Source: Roseateles sp. (GTDB lineage: Bacteria > Pseudomonadota > Gammaproteobacteria > Burkholderiales > Burkholderiaceae_C). From it: DNA of 34,285 bases. Both the position numbers and the translations under genes were made by a program. How positions within the stretch are numbered: position 1 is the first letter of the stretch; every line of letters starts with the position of its first letter. Below, piece by piece: positions 20,991 to 30,362 of this stretch. Below the pieces are notes generated by a model. That model saw only the letters and a list, made by a program, of their open reading frames with translations. It did no database searches and was not told the DNA's origin. Location: contig JACDQM010000070.1 of NCBI GenBank assembly GCA_015657635.1, forward strand, positions 1-34,285. The letters are read 5' to 3'.

Positions 20991-21746
20991 CTATGTTCCT
21001 TGATTGAGCCGCTCCGCCAGCCGCTGCGCGACCGCCGGCGGCAGGCCGCTGGCCAGGATGCGCGCGGCGGCGGCCTCGTGGTCGTAGGGGATGCGCTGAA
21101 AGCTCAGCAGGGCGGTCTGCGTATCGAAGCGCGCATAGCAGGCGGCCGGATTGCCATCGCGCGGCTGCCCGCAGGCGCCGGGCACCACCAGCCATTGCCG
21201 ATTGGCCATCAGCGGGATCTCGATGCCCGGCACCGGCGTGAATTCGCCGGCCTTGCCGGTGCCCGACAGGTGATACAGCATGGGCTCGTGCATGTGGCCG
21301 CAGAAGGTGTAGGTGCTCTGCGTGGCCTGCATGCTGCGCACCGCCTCGGCGCGGCCCTGGATGTATTCGAACTCGGCCGGCGCAAAGGCGTTGGCATGCA
21401 CGAACAGGCAGTTGTCGAGCCGGGCGGACAGCGGCAGTCGGGCGAGGAAGTCCAGCTGCTCGGCGCTGAGCTGGCTGCGGGTCCATTCCACAGCCAGGCG
21501 GGCGTCTTCGCGCATGCTCGGCAGCGCGCCGCGTGCCACGGCCTGGTCGTGGTTGCCCATCACCGCGATGGCCCCGGCCTGCACCAGCGGCTGCACCTGG
21601 CTCAGCAGCCAGGCCGGGTCACCGCCATAGCCAACGAAGTCGCCGAGCAGCGCCAGTTGCTCGCAACCCCAGGCGCGCGCATCCGCCAGCACCGCCTCGA
21701 AAGCTTCGCGATTGGCGTGCAGATCGGTGATCAGTGCAATCTTCAT
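20991..21746 (-). CDS. Calcineurin-like metallophosphoesterase
   Basis: The 251-residue protein carries the complete two-metal phosphoesterase set: D8 and H10 in DLHAN, D36 in GDFVGYGGDP, N65-H66-D67 in GNHD, H117 in VHANA, and H151/H153 in GHMHEP. The GDFVGYG form is typical of the YfcE/MJ0936-like and PrpE-like branch, which includes phosphodiesterases and some protein phosphatases. It is cytoplasmic. The kinase-USP gene follows after 11 bp on the same strand, so the two are almost certainly cotranscribed and may work on a common target; that functional link is inference. Confidence 0.9.
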   Translation of the reverse strand: MKIALITDLHANREAFEAVLADARAWGCEQLALLGDFVGYGGDPAWLLSQVQPLVQAGAIAVMGNHDQAVARGALPSMREDARLAVEWTRSQLSAEQLDFLARLPLSARLDNCLFVHANAFAPAEFEYIQGRAEAVRSMQATQSTYTFCGHMHEPMLYHLSGTGKAGEFTPVPGIEIPLMANRQWLVVPGACGQPRDGNPAACYARFDTQTALLSFQRIPYDHEAAAARILASGLPPAVAQRLAERLNQGT

Positions 21747-21861
21747 GGTTCGAGCATGCTACAGGTGACTGACAGCAGGCTGATGGTTGATGCGCGCTAT
21801 GCTTGAACTGCGCCGTATCCCGCTTGGGTTCAGCCGGACGCGATGCTGGAGGAGTGCTTTG

Positions 21862-22701
21862 ATGATGTGCCGGACTCGGGTCTTGGTCTTTTTCTGCTCC
21901 GCATGGCTGGCCTGTTCGCTGGCTGCCGCGCAGTGTTCGCGTGCCATCAAGGTGCCGCTGGCGCCGATCGGCTTGAGTGTCACGATCAACGAGACGAACA
22001 TCGGCGGGGTCTATCCCGAGCTGCTGCGCAGTCTGGGCGGTAGCTGCAGCTTCGACTTCCAGGTGGTGCCGCGCGCTCGCATGGAGGCGCTGTTCGAGTC
22101 CGGGCAGGCTGATCTGCTGATTCCGGCCAGTCGCAGCCCGCGGCGCGACGAGTTCGGCGTCTTCGTGCCCTTGATACAGGCCCGGGCCACGCTGATTTCA
22201 CTCAACTCCGAGCGGCCGCCGCTGCGCAGCGTGCAGGACTTGCTGGCTCAGCGCGATTTGCGGGTGGCGCTGGTGCGCGGCTTCGACTACGGCAGCGTCT
22301 ACCAGACCATGATTCAGGAGTTGCGCCAGCAGGGGCGCCTGTCGTTGGAGGTGGACGCGCTGTCGGTTGCGCGCATGCTGGACGCCGGGATGGCTGATGT
22401 CACCGTGATGGCGCCGTCCATCCTGACCGGCACGCTCGTCACCGAGTCAAGAGTGCGGCATCTGCTGGGGCGGCTGCGCATCGAGCCGATCGAGGACTTT
22501 CCGTGGAGCGACAGCGGCGTGTATCTGTCCAAGCGGGCGCTCAATGAAGCGGATCGAGCGGCGCTGACGGCCCTGTTCGAGCGCGCCGGCCGATCCGGTG
22601 TGACCTGGCGCTCCTTCCAGCAGCATTACCCGGCCAGCAGCCTGGACGGCAGCATTCGGCCGCGACGCAGCGGCGCGCCCGGCGATCCGGCATCGCCGTA
22701 G
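21862..22701 (+). CDS. Periplasmic solute-binding protein, SBP_bac_3-like
   Basis: The start at 21862 is 7 bases after GGAGGAG and gives 279 residues. A signal peptide (about residues 5-24, ending ACSLAAAQ) shows export. The mature part has the two-lobe pattern of amino-acid-type binding proteins: GGVYPELLRSL, RMEALFESGQADLLIPA and VALVRGFDYGS, with a hinge-like return later. No permease or ATPase genes adjoin it, so it is an orphan; it may feed a distant transporter or serve as a sensor. It is divergent from the phosphoesterase-kinase unit and convergent with argF (10-bp gap). The ligand cannot be deduced. Confidence 0.75.
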   Translation: MMCRTRVLVFFCSAWLACSLAAAQCSRAIKVPLAPIGLSVTINETNIGGVYPELLRSLGGSCSFDFQVVPRARMEALFESGQADLLIPASRSPRRDEFGVFVPLIQARATLISLNSERPPLRSVQDLLAQRDLRVALVRGFDYGSVYQTMIQELRQQGRLSLEVDALSVARMLDAGMADVTVMAPSILTGTLVTESRVRHLLGRLRIEPIEDFPWSDSGVYLSKRALNEADRAALTALFERAGRSGVTWRSFQQHYPASSLDGSIRPRRSGAPGDPASP

Positions 22702-22711
22702 CGCGGGCCGA

Positions 22712-23653
<942 letters not shown>

Positions 23654-23670
23654 CAGGCTGTCTCCGGGCT

Positions 23671-24876
23671 TCATGGCGCTGGCTGGGACAGAAAGGTCTT
23701 GACCAGGGGCGCGAGGATGGCCACGATCTGCGCCGCTTCGGCTTCGCTGAGGATCAGCGCCGGCACCAGACGGATCACCTTGTCGGAGGTGACGCTCATC
23801 AGCAGGCCGGCTTCCAGCGCCTGGCCGAGCAGGGCGCCGCAGGGGCGGTCGAGCTCGATGCCCAGCATCAAGCCCTGGCCACGGACTTCGACCACGCCAG
23901 GCATGCCGGCGAACTCGCGCTCCAGGCCCGCCTTCAGTGCGGCGCCGACCTTGGCAGCATTGGCGAGCAGGCCTTCCTCTTCCATGATGCGCAGCGTTTC
24001 AACGCCCGCACGCATGGCCAGCGGGTTGCCGCCAAAAGTGGTGCCGTGGTTGCCGGGTTGCAGGATCTTGGCCGCGCGCGGCCCGCAGACCACGGCGCCA
24101 ACAGGCACGCCTGAGCCCAGGCCCTTGGCCAGCGGCATCACGTCCGGCTGGATGCCGGCCCACTGATGCGCAAACCACTTGCCGGTGCGGCCGATGCCGC
24201 ACTGCACCTCGTCCAGCATCAGCAGCAGATCATGCGCATCACAGACACGTCGCAGCGCCTGCAGGAACTCGATGCGTGCCGGGTTCACGCCACCTTCGCC
24301 CTGGATCGTTTCCAGGAACACGGCGGTGATGTTGGGGTGCGCCTTCAGTGCTGCTTCGACCGCGCCGATGTCGTTCAGCGGTACACGCACGAAGCCCGGC
24401 ACCAGCGGGCCGAAGCCGGCATGGATCTTCGGATTGGCGGTGGCCGACAGCGTGGCGATCGAACGGCCGTGGAAGGCGCCCTCGAACACCAACACTTCCG
24501 GCGGTGTGATGGCGCGGTCGTTGCCGTACTTGCGAGCGATCTTCAGCGCAGCCTCGTTGGCTTCCAGGCCGCTGTTGCAGAAGAACACGTTCGTCAGCCC
24601 CGACAGCTCGCAGAGCTTGGCGGCCAGCGTTTCCTGCAGCGGCACGTGGAAGTAGTTGCTGGTGTGGATCAGCTTGCCGATCTGCTCCTGCAGTGCCGGC
24701 ACCAGCTTGGCATGGGCGTGGCCCAGCGTGTTCACCGCGATGCCGCCCAAGCCGTCCAGGTATCGTCGGCCGTTGACGTCCCAGACCCAGCAGCCATTGC
24801 CATGCGACAAGGCGACAGGCAAGCGGCCATAGGTGTGCATCACGTGCGGCTCGGACGGCAGAACAGGCGCGTTCAT
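23671..24876 (-). CDS. argD: Acetylornithine aminotransferase
   Basis: ArgD is a class III PLP aminotransferase that makes N-acetylornithine, and may also act on succinyl-diaminopimelate. The ATG at 24876 has GGAGAG about 6 bases upstream; the protein has 401 residues. Visible marks are NSGLEANEAALK (101-112), FHGRS (135-139), LDEVQCGIGRTG (221-232, D222) and PLP lysine K251 in PLAKGLGSGVP. It is the first gene of the argD-argF unit. A TAGAAT -10-like box lies upstream at 24931-24936 (minus strand). Confidence 0.95.
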   Translation of the reverse strand: MNAPVLPSEPHVMHTYGRLPVALSHGNGCWVWDVNGRRYLDGLGGIAVNTLGHAHAKLVPALQEQIGKLIHTSNYFHVPLQETLAAKLCELSGLTNVFFCNSGLEANEAALKIARKYGNDRAITPPEVLVFEGAFHGRSIATLSATANPKIHAGFGPLVPGFVRVPLNDIGAVEAALKAHPNITAVFLETIQGEGGVNPARIEFLQALRRVCDAHDLLLMLDEVQCGIGRTGKWFAHQWAGIQPDVMPLAKGLGSGVPVGAVVCGPRAAKILQPGNHGTTFGGNPLAMRAGVETLRIMEEEGLLANAAKVGAALKAGLEREFAGMPGVVEVRGQGLMLGIELDRPCGALLGQALEAGLLMSVTSDKVIRLVPALILSEAEAAQIVAILAPLVKTFLSQPAP

Positions 24877-25115
24877 CAACTCTCCAGATCTAGGGGGTGA
24901 ACCGGGCTGGACTCAGTCCGGCGACTTTTGATTCTAAGGGTCGACCCCCAAGCAAGCCCGCGGCGCTGCCAACAATGCCGCCGTATCGCGCCCATCGCGT
25001 CGCGAGCGCGTGCTGCGGCGCAACACAACCGAGGCACAATAGCGACCTCGCCAACCACCCTTTGGCGTGTGTCGGTGCTTGATCCGCACCTCTGGACTGA
25101 ACCCGTCTTGACTGT
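24877..25115. promoter_or_regulatory. Divergent spacer between argD and the DUF3579 gene
   Basis: It holds a -10-like TAGAAT on the minus strand (24931-24936) for argD and CACAAT on the plus strand (25035-25040) for the DUF3579 gene. Neither has a convincing -35. GGGTCGACCC (24939-24948) is a perfect 10-bp palindrome just upstream of the argD -10. I see no gene or stable terminator here. Confidence 0.35.
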
Positions 25116-25444
25116 ATGAGCTTGTCCCCCAAACCGCGCGAAGTGTTCATTCAGGGCCTCACCCTGGAAGGACGCACGTTTCGTCCCAGTGACTGGCCGA
25201 GCGGCTGGCGGGCGCCATGTCCTCTTTCCGCCCGGGGGGGGTGAAGGCAGGGCCGGGGGCGCATATCGGCTACTCGCCCTATTGCGTTCCTCGTGTCATC
25301 AACGGGGTGAAGTGCGTGATCGTGAACGAAGCGCTCAAGAGCCTGGAGCCCATGGCCTGGGACTTCGTCATGAACTTCGCCCGAGACAACAATCTGCAGG
25401 TGGCGGAGGCGTGCCTGCTACCCGAGGGCTCGGCCAAGCCGTGA
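25116..25444 (+). CDS. DUF3579 protein, one frameshift
   Basis: The start is the ATG at 25116 (MSLSPKPREVFIQGL). After SDW the frame is lost at about 25196: GACTGG-CCGAGCGGCTGG should be GACTGG-GCC-GAG-CGG-CTG, one G missing. The rest (AERLAGAMSSFRPGG... through HIGYSPYC and VNEALKSLEPMAWDFVMNFA) continues in another frame to the stop at 25444. The restored protein has about 109 residues, as expected for DUF3579, a small soluble family seen mainly in betaproteobacteria next to arginine genes. Its function is unknown. An 8-G run at 25234-25241 is in frame and not the cause. Confidence 0.8.
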
Positions 25445-25468
25445 ACGAGTTGCCTTGCTGACACCAGA

Positions 25469-25714
25469 TCAGGTGACGAGCGTCGCCTTCGGGCTACTGG
25501 CGCTTGCGATTGTCAGCATCAGTTGATAAAACGCGGCATCTGACTTGTTTGCGATCACCCCGAAGCGCTCGGGGTTGCGCTTCCGGCCGTCGAACCAAAG
25601 AACTTCCTGGGTTTCTGAATGCAGCGCGATCGCCCGCTTGGCTTGCCGGTAAGTTTTTCGATGGTGTCTGACCGTTTGTTGAGGCTCTGCAGGCCTTGTG
25701 GAGCGTTCTGTCAT
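25469..25714 (-). CDS. Possible 81-residue ORF or gene remnant
   Basis: From an ATG at 25714 this frame reads MTERSTRPAEPQQ, then a basic stretch and EVLWFDGRKRNPERFGVIANKSDAAFYQL. The composition looks protein-like, but there is no ribosome site upstream and its start codon overlaps that of the divergent hydrolase (within CATG at 25712-25715). By hand count about two thirds of its third codon positions are G or C, well below the neighbouring genes. I do not recognise a family. It may be a small real gene, a foreign remnant, or chance. Confidence 0.25.
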   Translation of the reverse strand: MTERSTRPAEPQQTVRHHRKTYRQAKRAIALHSETQEVLWFDGRKRNPERFGVIANKSDAAFYQLMLTIASASSPKATLVT

Positions 25715-26528
25715 GGCCGTTGAGCGCGCCACCTGGGTCTTGCTGCGCGGCCTGACCCGTGCGTGTGAGCATTGGGGTGATTTTCCGGACGTCTTTCGGC
25801 GCGAGATTGCCGTGCAGCAGCCGGGTGTCGACTTGGTGCTGCTCGACCTGCCCGGCAATGGACCTTTGTTCAAGCAAACCAGCCCGAGCCGTGTGCCGGA
25901 TATGGTGGACGCGTGCCGGGATGAACTTGCCCGACGCGGCAAGTCTGGCCCCTACCATCTGCTGGCCATGTCTTTGGGGGCGATGGTGGCTTGCGACTGG
26001 GCCCAGCGCTTTCCGGAAGAAATCAGTGGATCGGTGCTGATCAACACCAGTCTGCGCCCCTACAGTCCTTTTTACCGCCGCACCCGGCCTCCGACCTACT
26101 GGAAGCTGCTCGCAACCGGACTGGTGCGTCTGAGTGCGCGCTGGCGTGAGGCGCGGGTTCTGGCCTTGACCTCAAGGATGACCGTGGAGCGGGACTCGGT
26201 GATTGACAGCTGGGTTGATCTTCAGCGTCGTCATCCGGTCGGAGTGCGCAACAGCATGCGCCAGTTGTTGGCAGCGATGCGTTACCGAGCGAGCCGCTTG
26301 CGACCAGGGGTGCCGATGCTGCTGCTTTGCAGCCGTGCGGATGCGCTGGTCGACTGGCAGTGCTCCCAGGCCTTGAGCCGCGCCTGGGGGGTGCCGCTGC
26401 GCCTGCACACAGAGGCAGGGCATGATCTGCCGCTTGATGATCCGCCCTGGGTGGCTCGTGCCGTCTCCGAGTGGTTGCGCACGTGCGAGATGCATGCAGC
26501 CACTCCAGTGCTCAAACGGCTGGACTGA
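25713..26528 (+). CDS. Alpha/beta-hydrolase
   Basis: The 271-residue protein has the fold's catalytic set: nucleophile S87 in LAMSLGAM (GxSxG position with alanine first), acid D210 or D214 in SRADALVD and H237 in EAGHDLPLDDP. LVLLDLPGNG (41-50) is the oxyanion-loop region. No signal peptide or membrane segment is seen, so it should be a cytoplasmic esterase or acyl hydrolase; the substrate is unknown. I chose the ATG at 25713 (GGAG about 10 bases upstream) over the GTG at 25698. It appears to be transcribed alone, ending at the terminator shared with rpsT. Confidence 0.85.
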   Translation: MAVERATWVLLRGLTRACEHWGDFPDVFRREIAVQQPGVDLVLLDLPGNGPLFKQTSPSRVPDMVDACRDELARRGKSGPYHLLAMSLGAMVACDWAQRFPEEISGSVLINTSLRPYSPFYRRTRPPTYWKLLATGLVRLSARWREARVLALTSRMTVERDSVIDSWVDLQRRHPVGVRNSMRQLLAAMRYRASRLRPGVPMLLLCSRADALVDWQCSQALSRAWGVPLRLHTEAGHDLPLDDPPWVARAVSEWLRTCEMHAATPVLKRLD

Positions 26529-26612
26529 GTCGGAGCGTGATCGCCTGGCACCCAAAAAGGCCGGGCAGGGTGGTGGGGCTGAGCGGTGCTGGCTTTGCCA
26601 ATTTGCCATGCA

Positions 26613-26636
26613 AAAGGCCCGCCGAAGCGGGCCTTT
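26613..26636 (-). terminator. Rho-independent terminator of rpsT, symmetric
   Basis: AAAGGCCCGC and GCGGGCCTTT form a perfect 10-bp stem with a CGAA/TTCG tetraloop. Read on the minus strand it follows rpsT by 21 bp and runs into TTTTG. It can also stop transcripts from the alpha/beta-hydrolase gene. Confidence 0.85.
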
Positions 26637-26657
26637 GCTTTGCACCAGACTGGGCTA

Positions 26658-26954
26658 TCAGGCGGCCAGGGCCTTGATCTTGGCCGACAGGCGGCTCTTG
26701 TGGCGAGCAGCCTTGTTCTTGTGGAAGATGCCCTTGTCGGCGACCGAGTCGATCACAGCCTGGGCGGCCTTGAACAGGTCAGCAGCCTTGGCTTTGTCGC
26801 CGGCAACCACTGCCTTTTGCACGTTCTTGACGACCGTGCGGAATTTCGAGCGCAGCGCCGTATTGGCGGCGTTCAGTTTGACGTCCTGGCGGGCGCGCTT
26901 GCGGCCCGATGCCAAACGGACGGTCTTCTTCTTGGCTTTGGAAGTGCTTGCCAT
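26658..26954 (-). CDS. rpsT: 30S ribosomal protein S20
   Basis: S20 binds 16S rRNA early in small-subunit assembly. The 98-residue product is lysine- and arginine-rich, begins [20 protein letters not shown] and contains the family stretch [11 protein letters not shown] and the C-terminal [13 protein letters not shown]. The leader lacks a strong Shine-Dalgarno sequence. It is divergent from murJ, with its own promoter about 35 bp before the start and a terminator directly after the gene. Confidence 0.97.
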   Translation of the reverse strand: MASTSKAKKKTVRLASGRKRARQDVKLNAANTALRSKFRTVVKNVQKAVVAGDKAKAADLFKAAQAVIDSVADKGIFHKNKAARHKSRLSAKIKALAA

Positions 26955-26988
26955 GTTGTGTATCTACCCAGATGGTGCAAAGACCGCG

Positions 26989-27018
26989 AGTGTAGCACTT
27001 CTGTGGCCCTCAAGGCAA
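26989..27018 (-). promoter_or_regulatory. Predicted rpsT promoter
   Basis: On the minus strand, -35 TTGCCT (27018-27013) and -10 TACACT (26994-26989) are 18 bp apart. The 5' leader would be about 30 nt. Confidence 0.5.
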
Positions 27019-27116
27019 AGTGATGGCATGACGGAGTCTGTCAGGGGCTGCCGGTGACGGGTTGAGCCCCATGGCGAGCACGCATAATCCGCCGGCTCAA
27101 GTCTGCCGACCCACTC

Positions 27117-28677
27117 ATGAACCTGCTGCGATCCGCCTCCCTGATTTCGGTCATGACCTTGGCCTCGCGCGTGACAGGTCTTGTGCGCGAGCAGATGATT
27201 GCCGCGGCCTTCGGAGCCAGTACCTTGACCGACGCTTTTCAGGTCGCGTTTCGCATCCCGAACATGCTGCGTCGGCTCTTTGCCGAAGGGGCATTCTCAC
27301 AGGCCTTTGTTCCTCTGCTGGCTGCGACCCGTGCGCGCGATGGCGACGAGGCCACGCGCAGCCTGGTCGATGCCGTTGCTACCGTGCTGGTCTGGGTCTT
27401 GTTGCTGACCTGTGTGCTGGGGGTGCTCGGCGCGCCTTGCTGGTATGGGTGCTCGGGGCTGGGCTGCGACGCAGGGGCGGGAGGCGGCCATTGTCATGAC
27501 CCGCTGGATGTTCCCCTACATTGGCTGCATGTCCCTGGTGGCGCTTGCGGCCGGGATTTTGAACACCTGGAAGCGATTTCTGCTGCCCGCGGCGACCCCG
27601 GTGCTCTTGAACCTGTCGGTGATCGCTGCTGCATGGCTGTTGGCGCCGCGCCTGGAGGCCTATGGGCTGAGGCCCATCTATGCGCTGGCGATTGGCGTGA
27701 TGTTGGGCGGCGTGCTGCAGTTGCTGGTCCAGATTCCAGCGCTGCTGCGCATCGGGATGCTGCCGCGCATCGGGCTGAAGCCGAGCGCTCTGAAAGGCTC
27801 CTGGCAGCATCCAGGCGTGCGGCAGATGCTGATGGCGATGGGGCCAGCGTTGCTGGGTGTCGGTGTGGCCCAGCTGTCCCTGGTCATCAACACGCAGATC
27901 GCGATCTTTGTTGGCGAGGGGGGCGGCATCCTGGCTGACCTACGCCGATCGCTGATGGAGTTCCCGACGGCATTGCTGGGCGTGGCGCTGGGCGTGGTGC
28001 TGACGCCTCAGCTGGCGGCTGCGCAGGCCAGGGGCGAGGCGCAAACCTACTCCGCCTTGCTCGACTGGGGCCTGCGTATGGTGCTTCTGCTCGCCTTGCC
28101 GTGCTCGGTGGCGCTGCTGCTCTTTGCCGAGCCGATGGTGGCGGTGCTGTATCACTACGGTGCCTTTCGTCCGGCCGATGTGACCCAGACCTCGCTGGCG
28201 GTGATGGGTTACGGCGTGGGCTTGCTGGGGTTGGTCGGCATCAAGGTGCTGGCACCGGGCTTCTTTGCCCGCTTTGATACGCGGACTCCGGTGCGGATTG
28301 CGCTGACCGTGCTGGTCCTCACCCAGCTGATGAATGCCTTGCTGGTGCCCTGGCTTGGTGTTGCCGGGCTGGCTTTGTCGATCGGCCTCGGAGCCATGAT
28401 CAATGCCGTCTGGCTCTTGATCGGGCTGCGGCGCCTCGGGAGCTACCGCCCGGCGCCGGGCTGGCTGTCCTTCGCGGTACGTGTGGGCATCGCGACGGTC
28501 CTGATGGGCGCGCTCCAGTACCAGCTGGCCTTCCGGATCGACTGGGTCGGTCTCGGGCAGCAAGGATGGCTGCGCGCTGCGCTGATGGCGGCAAGCTTGC
28601 TGGGCTCGGCTCTGCTGTACTTTGGCGCGCTTTGGCTGCTCCGCGTCGATTTGCGTCAGTTCGCGCGCCGCGCCTGA
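27117..28677 (+). CDS. murJ: Lipid II flippase MurJ (MviN), two frameshifts
   Basis: MurJ moves lipid II across the inner membrane for peptidoglycan synthesis. The N-terminus is typical: MNLLRSASLISVMTLASRVTG, then REQMIAAAFGAS and AFRIPNMLRRLFAEGAFSQAF, which carry the essential arginines. One base is missing near 27436 (GGC-GCG-CC before TTG-CTG-GTA), and a second near 27465 (GGG-CT before GCG-ACG-CAG). Between them the correct frame reads LLVWVLGAG; after them VMTRWMFPYIG and the rest run to 28677. Restoring both bases gives about 520 residues with the usual fourteen or so membrane segments. A CATAAT box at 27083-27088 may be its -10. The SirB1-family gene follows after 9 bp. Confidence 0.92.
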
Positions 28678-28686
28678 GTTCCGCCC

Positions 28687-29553
28687 ATGAATTCGCCTTT
28701 GTCAGTCAATGTCCCCACGGCGCTGGAGCATTTCGCGACCTTGGTGGCCGAGGATGCTGGACTGAATCTGCTTGAGGCTGCGGCGTCCATCGCGCTCGAC
28801 GAACACCCCGCGCTCGATGTGCAGGCGGTGCTGGCGGAGGTTGATGGCCTGGCCAGCCGCCTGCGCCAGCGTCTGCCCGAAGATGCGGCGCCGATGCATC
28901 GCCTGCGCCTGTTGAACCGTTTCTTCAGTGCGGAGCTCGGCTTTGCAGGCAACGTCAACAACTTCTATGCAACGGGCAACAGCTATCTGCACCAGGTGCT
29001 GGGGAGCCGGCGCGGCATTCCGATCTCGCTGGCGGTGATCTATCTGGAACTGGCGGAACAGATCGGCCTGAATGCCAGCGGCGTCGGCTTTCCGGGCCAT
29101 TTCCTGATCAAGGTGAAGCTTCCTCAGGGGGAGGTGATTCTGGATCCCTTGACCTGCGACTCGCTGTCGCGAGCGGCCCTCGAAGAGGCTTTGGCCCCAT
29201 ACCGATCGCCGACGTCCGCGGGTCGTGGTGGGGCCGGGCTGGATCATTACCTGGCCTCAGTTTCGCCGCGACAGATTCTGGCCCGCATGCTGCGCAACCT
29301 CAAGGAAATCCACCGCAGCCAGGCTGACTTGCTGCACCTCCTGTCGGTGCAGCAGCGGCTGGTGCTTCTATTGCCGGGCGAGGTTCAGGAGCTCAAGGAT
29401 CGCGCTGAAGTGCTGGAGCTGCTTGGCTGCTGGGCTGCTGCAGCTGACGATCTGCAGCAGTATCTGCAGCGCAGCCCCGAGGCGACGGATCGAGAGTTGG
29501 TCCAGCGCCGCCTGCGGGAGCTGAAGTCGCGCGGCGCCCCCGGCCTGCATTGA
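28687..29553 (+). CDS. SirB1-family protein, transglutaminase-like domain and TPR
   Basis: The 288-residue cytoplasmic protein has a SirB1 N-terminal domain with the segment SYLHQVLGSRRGIPISLAVI (99-118) and VGFPGHFLIK, followed by TPR-like helices (about 190-280). His138 and Asp153 match transglutaminase triad positions, but P112 stands where the active cysteine would be, so it is probably not a transglutaminase. The family's role is poorly known. It follows murJ by 9 bp, a common betaproteobacterial arrangement, and is likely cotranscribed with it. Confidence 0.87.
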   Translation: MNSPLSVNVPTALEHFATLVAEDAGLNLLEAAASIALDEHPALDVQAVLAEVDGLASRLRQRLPEDAAPMHRLRLLNRFFSAELGFAGNVNNFYATGNSYLHQVLGSRRGIPISLAVIYLELAEQIGLNASGVGFPGHFLIKVKLPQGEVILDPLTCDSLSRAALEEALAPYRSPTSAGRGGAGLDHYLASVSPRQILARMLRNLKEIHRSQADLLHLLSVQQRLVLLLPGEVQELKDRAEVLELLGCWAAAADDLQQYLQRSPEATDRELVQRRLRELKSRGAPGLH

Positions 29554-29570
29554 ACGGTGCTGGCCACGCT

Positions 29571-29576
29571 TAGAAT
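29571..29576 (+). promoter_or_regulatory. Possible -10 box upstream of hda
   Basis: TAGAAT sits about 110 bp before hda; TTGAAC (29550-29555) is a possible -35, but the 15-bp spacer is short. It would separate the hda operon from the SirB1-family gene. Confidence 0.35.
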
Positions 29577-29604
29577 CGCGCCGCTCCAGAATCCGACGAA
29601 ATCG

Positions 29605-29688
29605 ATGATGTCTGCTCTCCCGCCTTGCCCCGTGCCAGTGCGTCAGTCCGCCTTGGAGGGATTGCGCCATCGAGGGGGTATGGCTTGA
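29605..29688 (+). CDS. Possible 27-residue leader ORF overlapping the hda start
   Basis: ATG 29605 opens MMSALPPCPVPVRQ and ends at TGA 29686-29688, inside TTGA where the TTG is the proposed hda start. Such an overlap could couple hda translation to the leader. It has no clear ribosome site of its own and may be chance. Confidence 0.25.
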   Translation: MMSALPPCPVPVRQSALEGLRHRGGMA

Positions 29689-30362
29689 AGCAGCTGCCAC
29701 TCTCCCTGGGGCCGGAGCCGGTCTTCAGCTTCGACAATCTCATGCCGGGCGCGAATGCGGCGGCCTTGTCGCATCTTCAAACGCTCAAGCCAGGCGCCCC
29801 GCCGGTGTTTTTGTGGGGCCCTGCAGGTTCTGGCAAGACCCATGTACTGAAGGCGCTGGCAGGCGCGTGGCAGGCTGCCGGAGCCCAGGTGGGCTGGTAT
29901 GACGCAGCGACCTCGCTGCCCTGGGAACTGCCTTCGCACCCGAGTCTCTTGCTGCTGGACGATTGCCAGGATTTCGATGCTGGGCAACAGCATGCGGCAT
30001 TCCAGCTCTTCGTCGAGGCCGCGACCCTGGGGCTGGCCGTGGTTGCCGCCGCAACGGCGCCTCCTGTGGACCTTGCGCTGAGGGAAGACCTGCGCACGCG
30101 ACTGGGATGGGGGCCGACCTTCGGTTTGCAGCCCTTGGCGGAGCCCGAGGTTCGGGCGGCCTTGAGGCGCGAGGCCGACCGGCGCGGCATCTTCCTCTCC
30201 GACGAGGTGATGGACTATCTGCTGACGCGCTTTGCGCGCGACCTCAAGCATCTGATGGGCCTGCTGGACCGGCTCGACGAATTTGCGTTGGCCCACAAGC
30301 GCGCAGTCACGGTGCCCCTGTTGCGGCAGATGCTGACCGATCAAGAAAACGACACCCTATGA
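29685..30362 (+). CDS. hda: DnaA-related regulator Hda
   Basis: Hda, with the DNA-loaded sliding clamp, stimulates DnaA-ATP hydrolysis and limits re-initiation. I chose the TTG at 29685, preceded by GAGGGGG, since it puts the clamp-binding motif QLPLSL at residues 3-8, where Hda proteins carry it. The protein has 225 residues. The AAA+ core shows Walker A GPAGSGKT (45-52) and Walker B LLLLDD (88-93); the C-terminal part has the DnaA-like YLLTRFARDLKHLMGLLDRLD helix region. Its stop overlaps the next start (ATGA). Confidence 0.92.
   Translation: MKQLPLSLGPEPVFSFDNLMPGANAAALSHLQTLKPGAPPVFLWGPAGSGKTHVLKALAGAWQAAGAQVGWYDAATSLPWELPSHPSLLLLDDCQDFDAGQQHAAFQLFVEAATLGLAVVAAATAPPVDLALREDLRTRLGWGPTFGLQPLAEPEVRAALRREADRRGIFLSDEVMDYLLTRFARDLKHLMGLLDRLDEFALAHKRAVTVPLLRQMLTDQENDTL

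Noticed and set aside
25234..25241. Run of eight G as the cause of the DUF3579 frameshift
   Set aside because: The family sequence (FRPGGVKAG) reads correctly through the run; the break lies upstream at about 25196.
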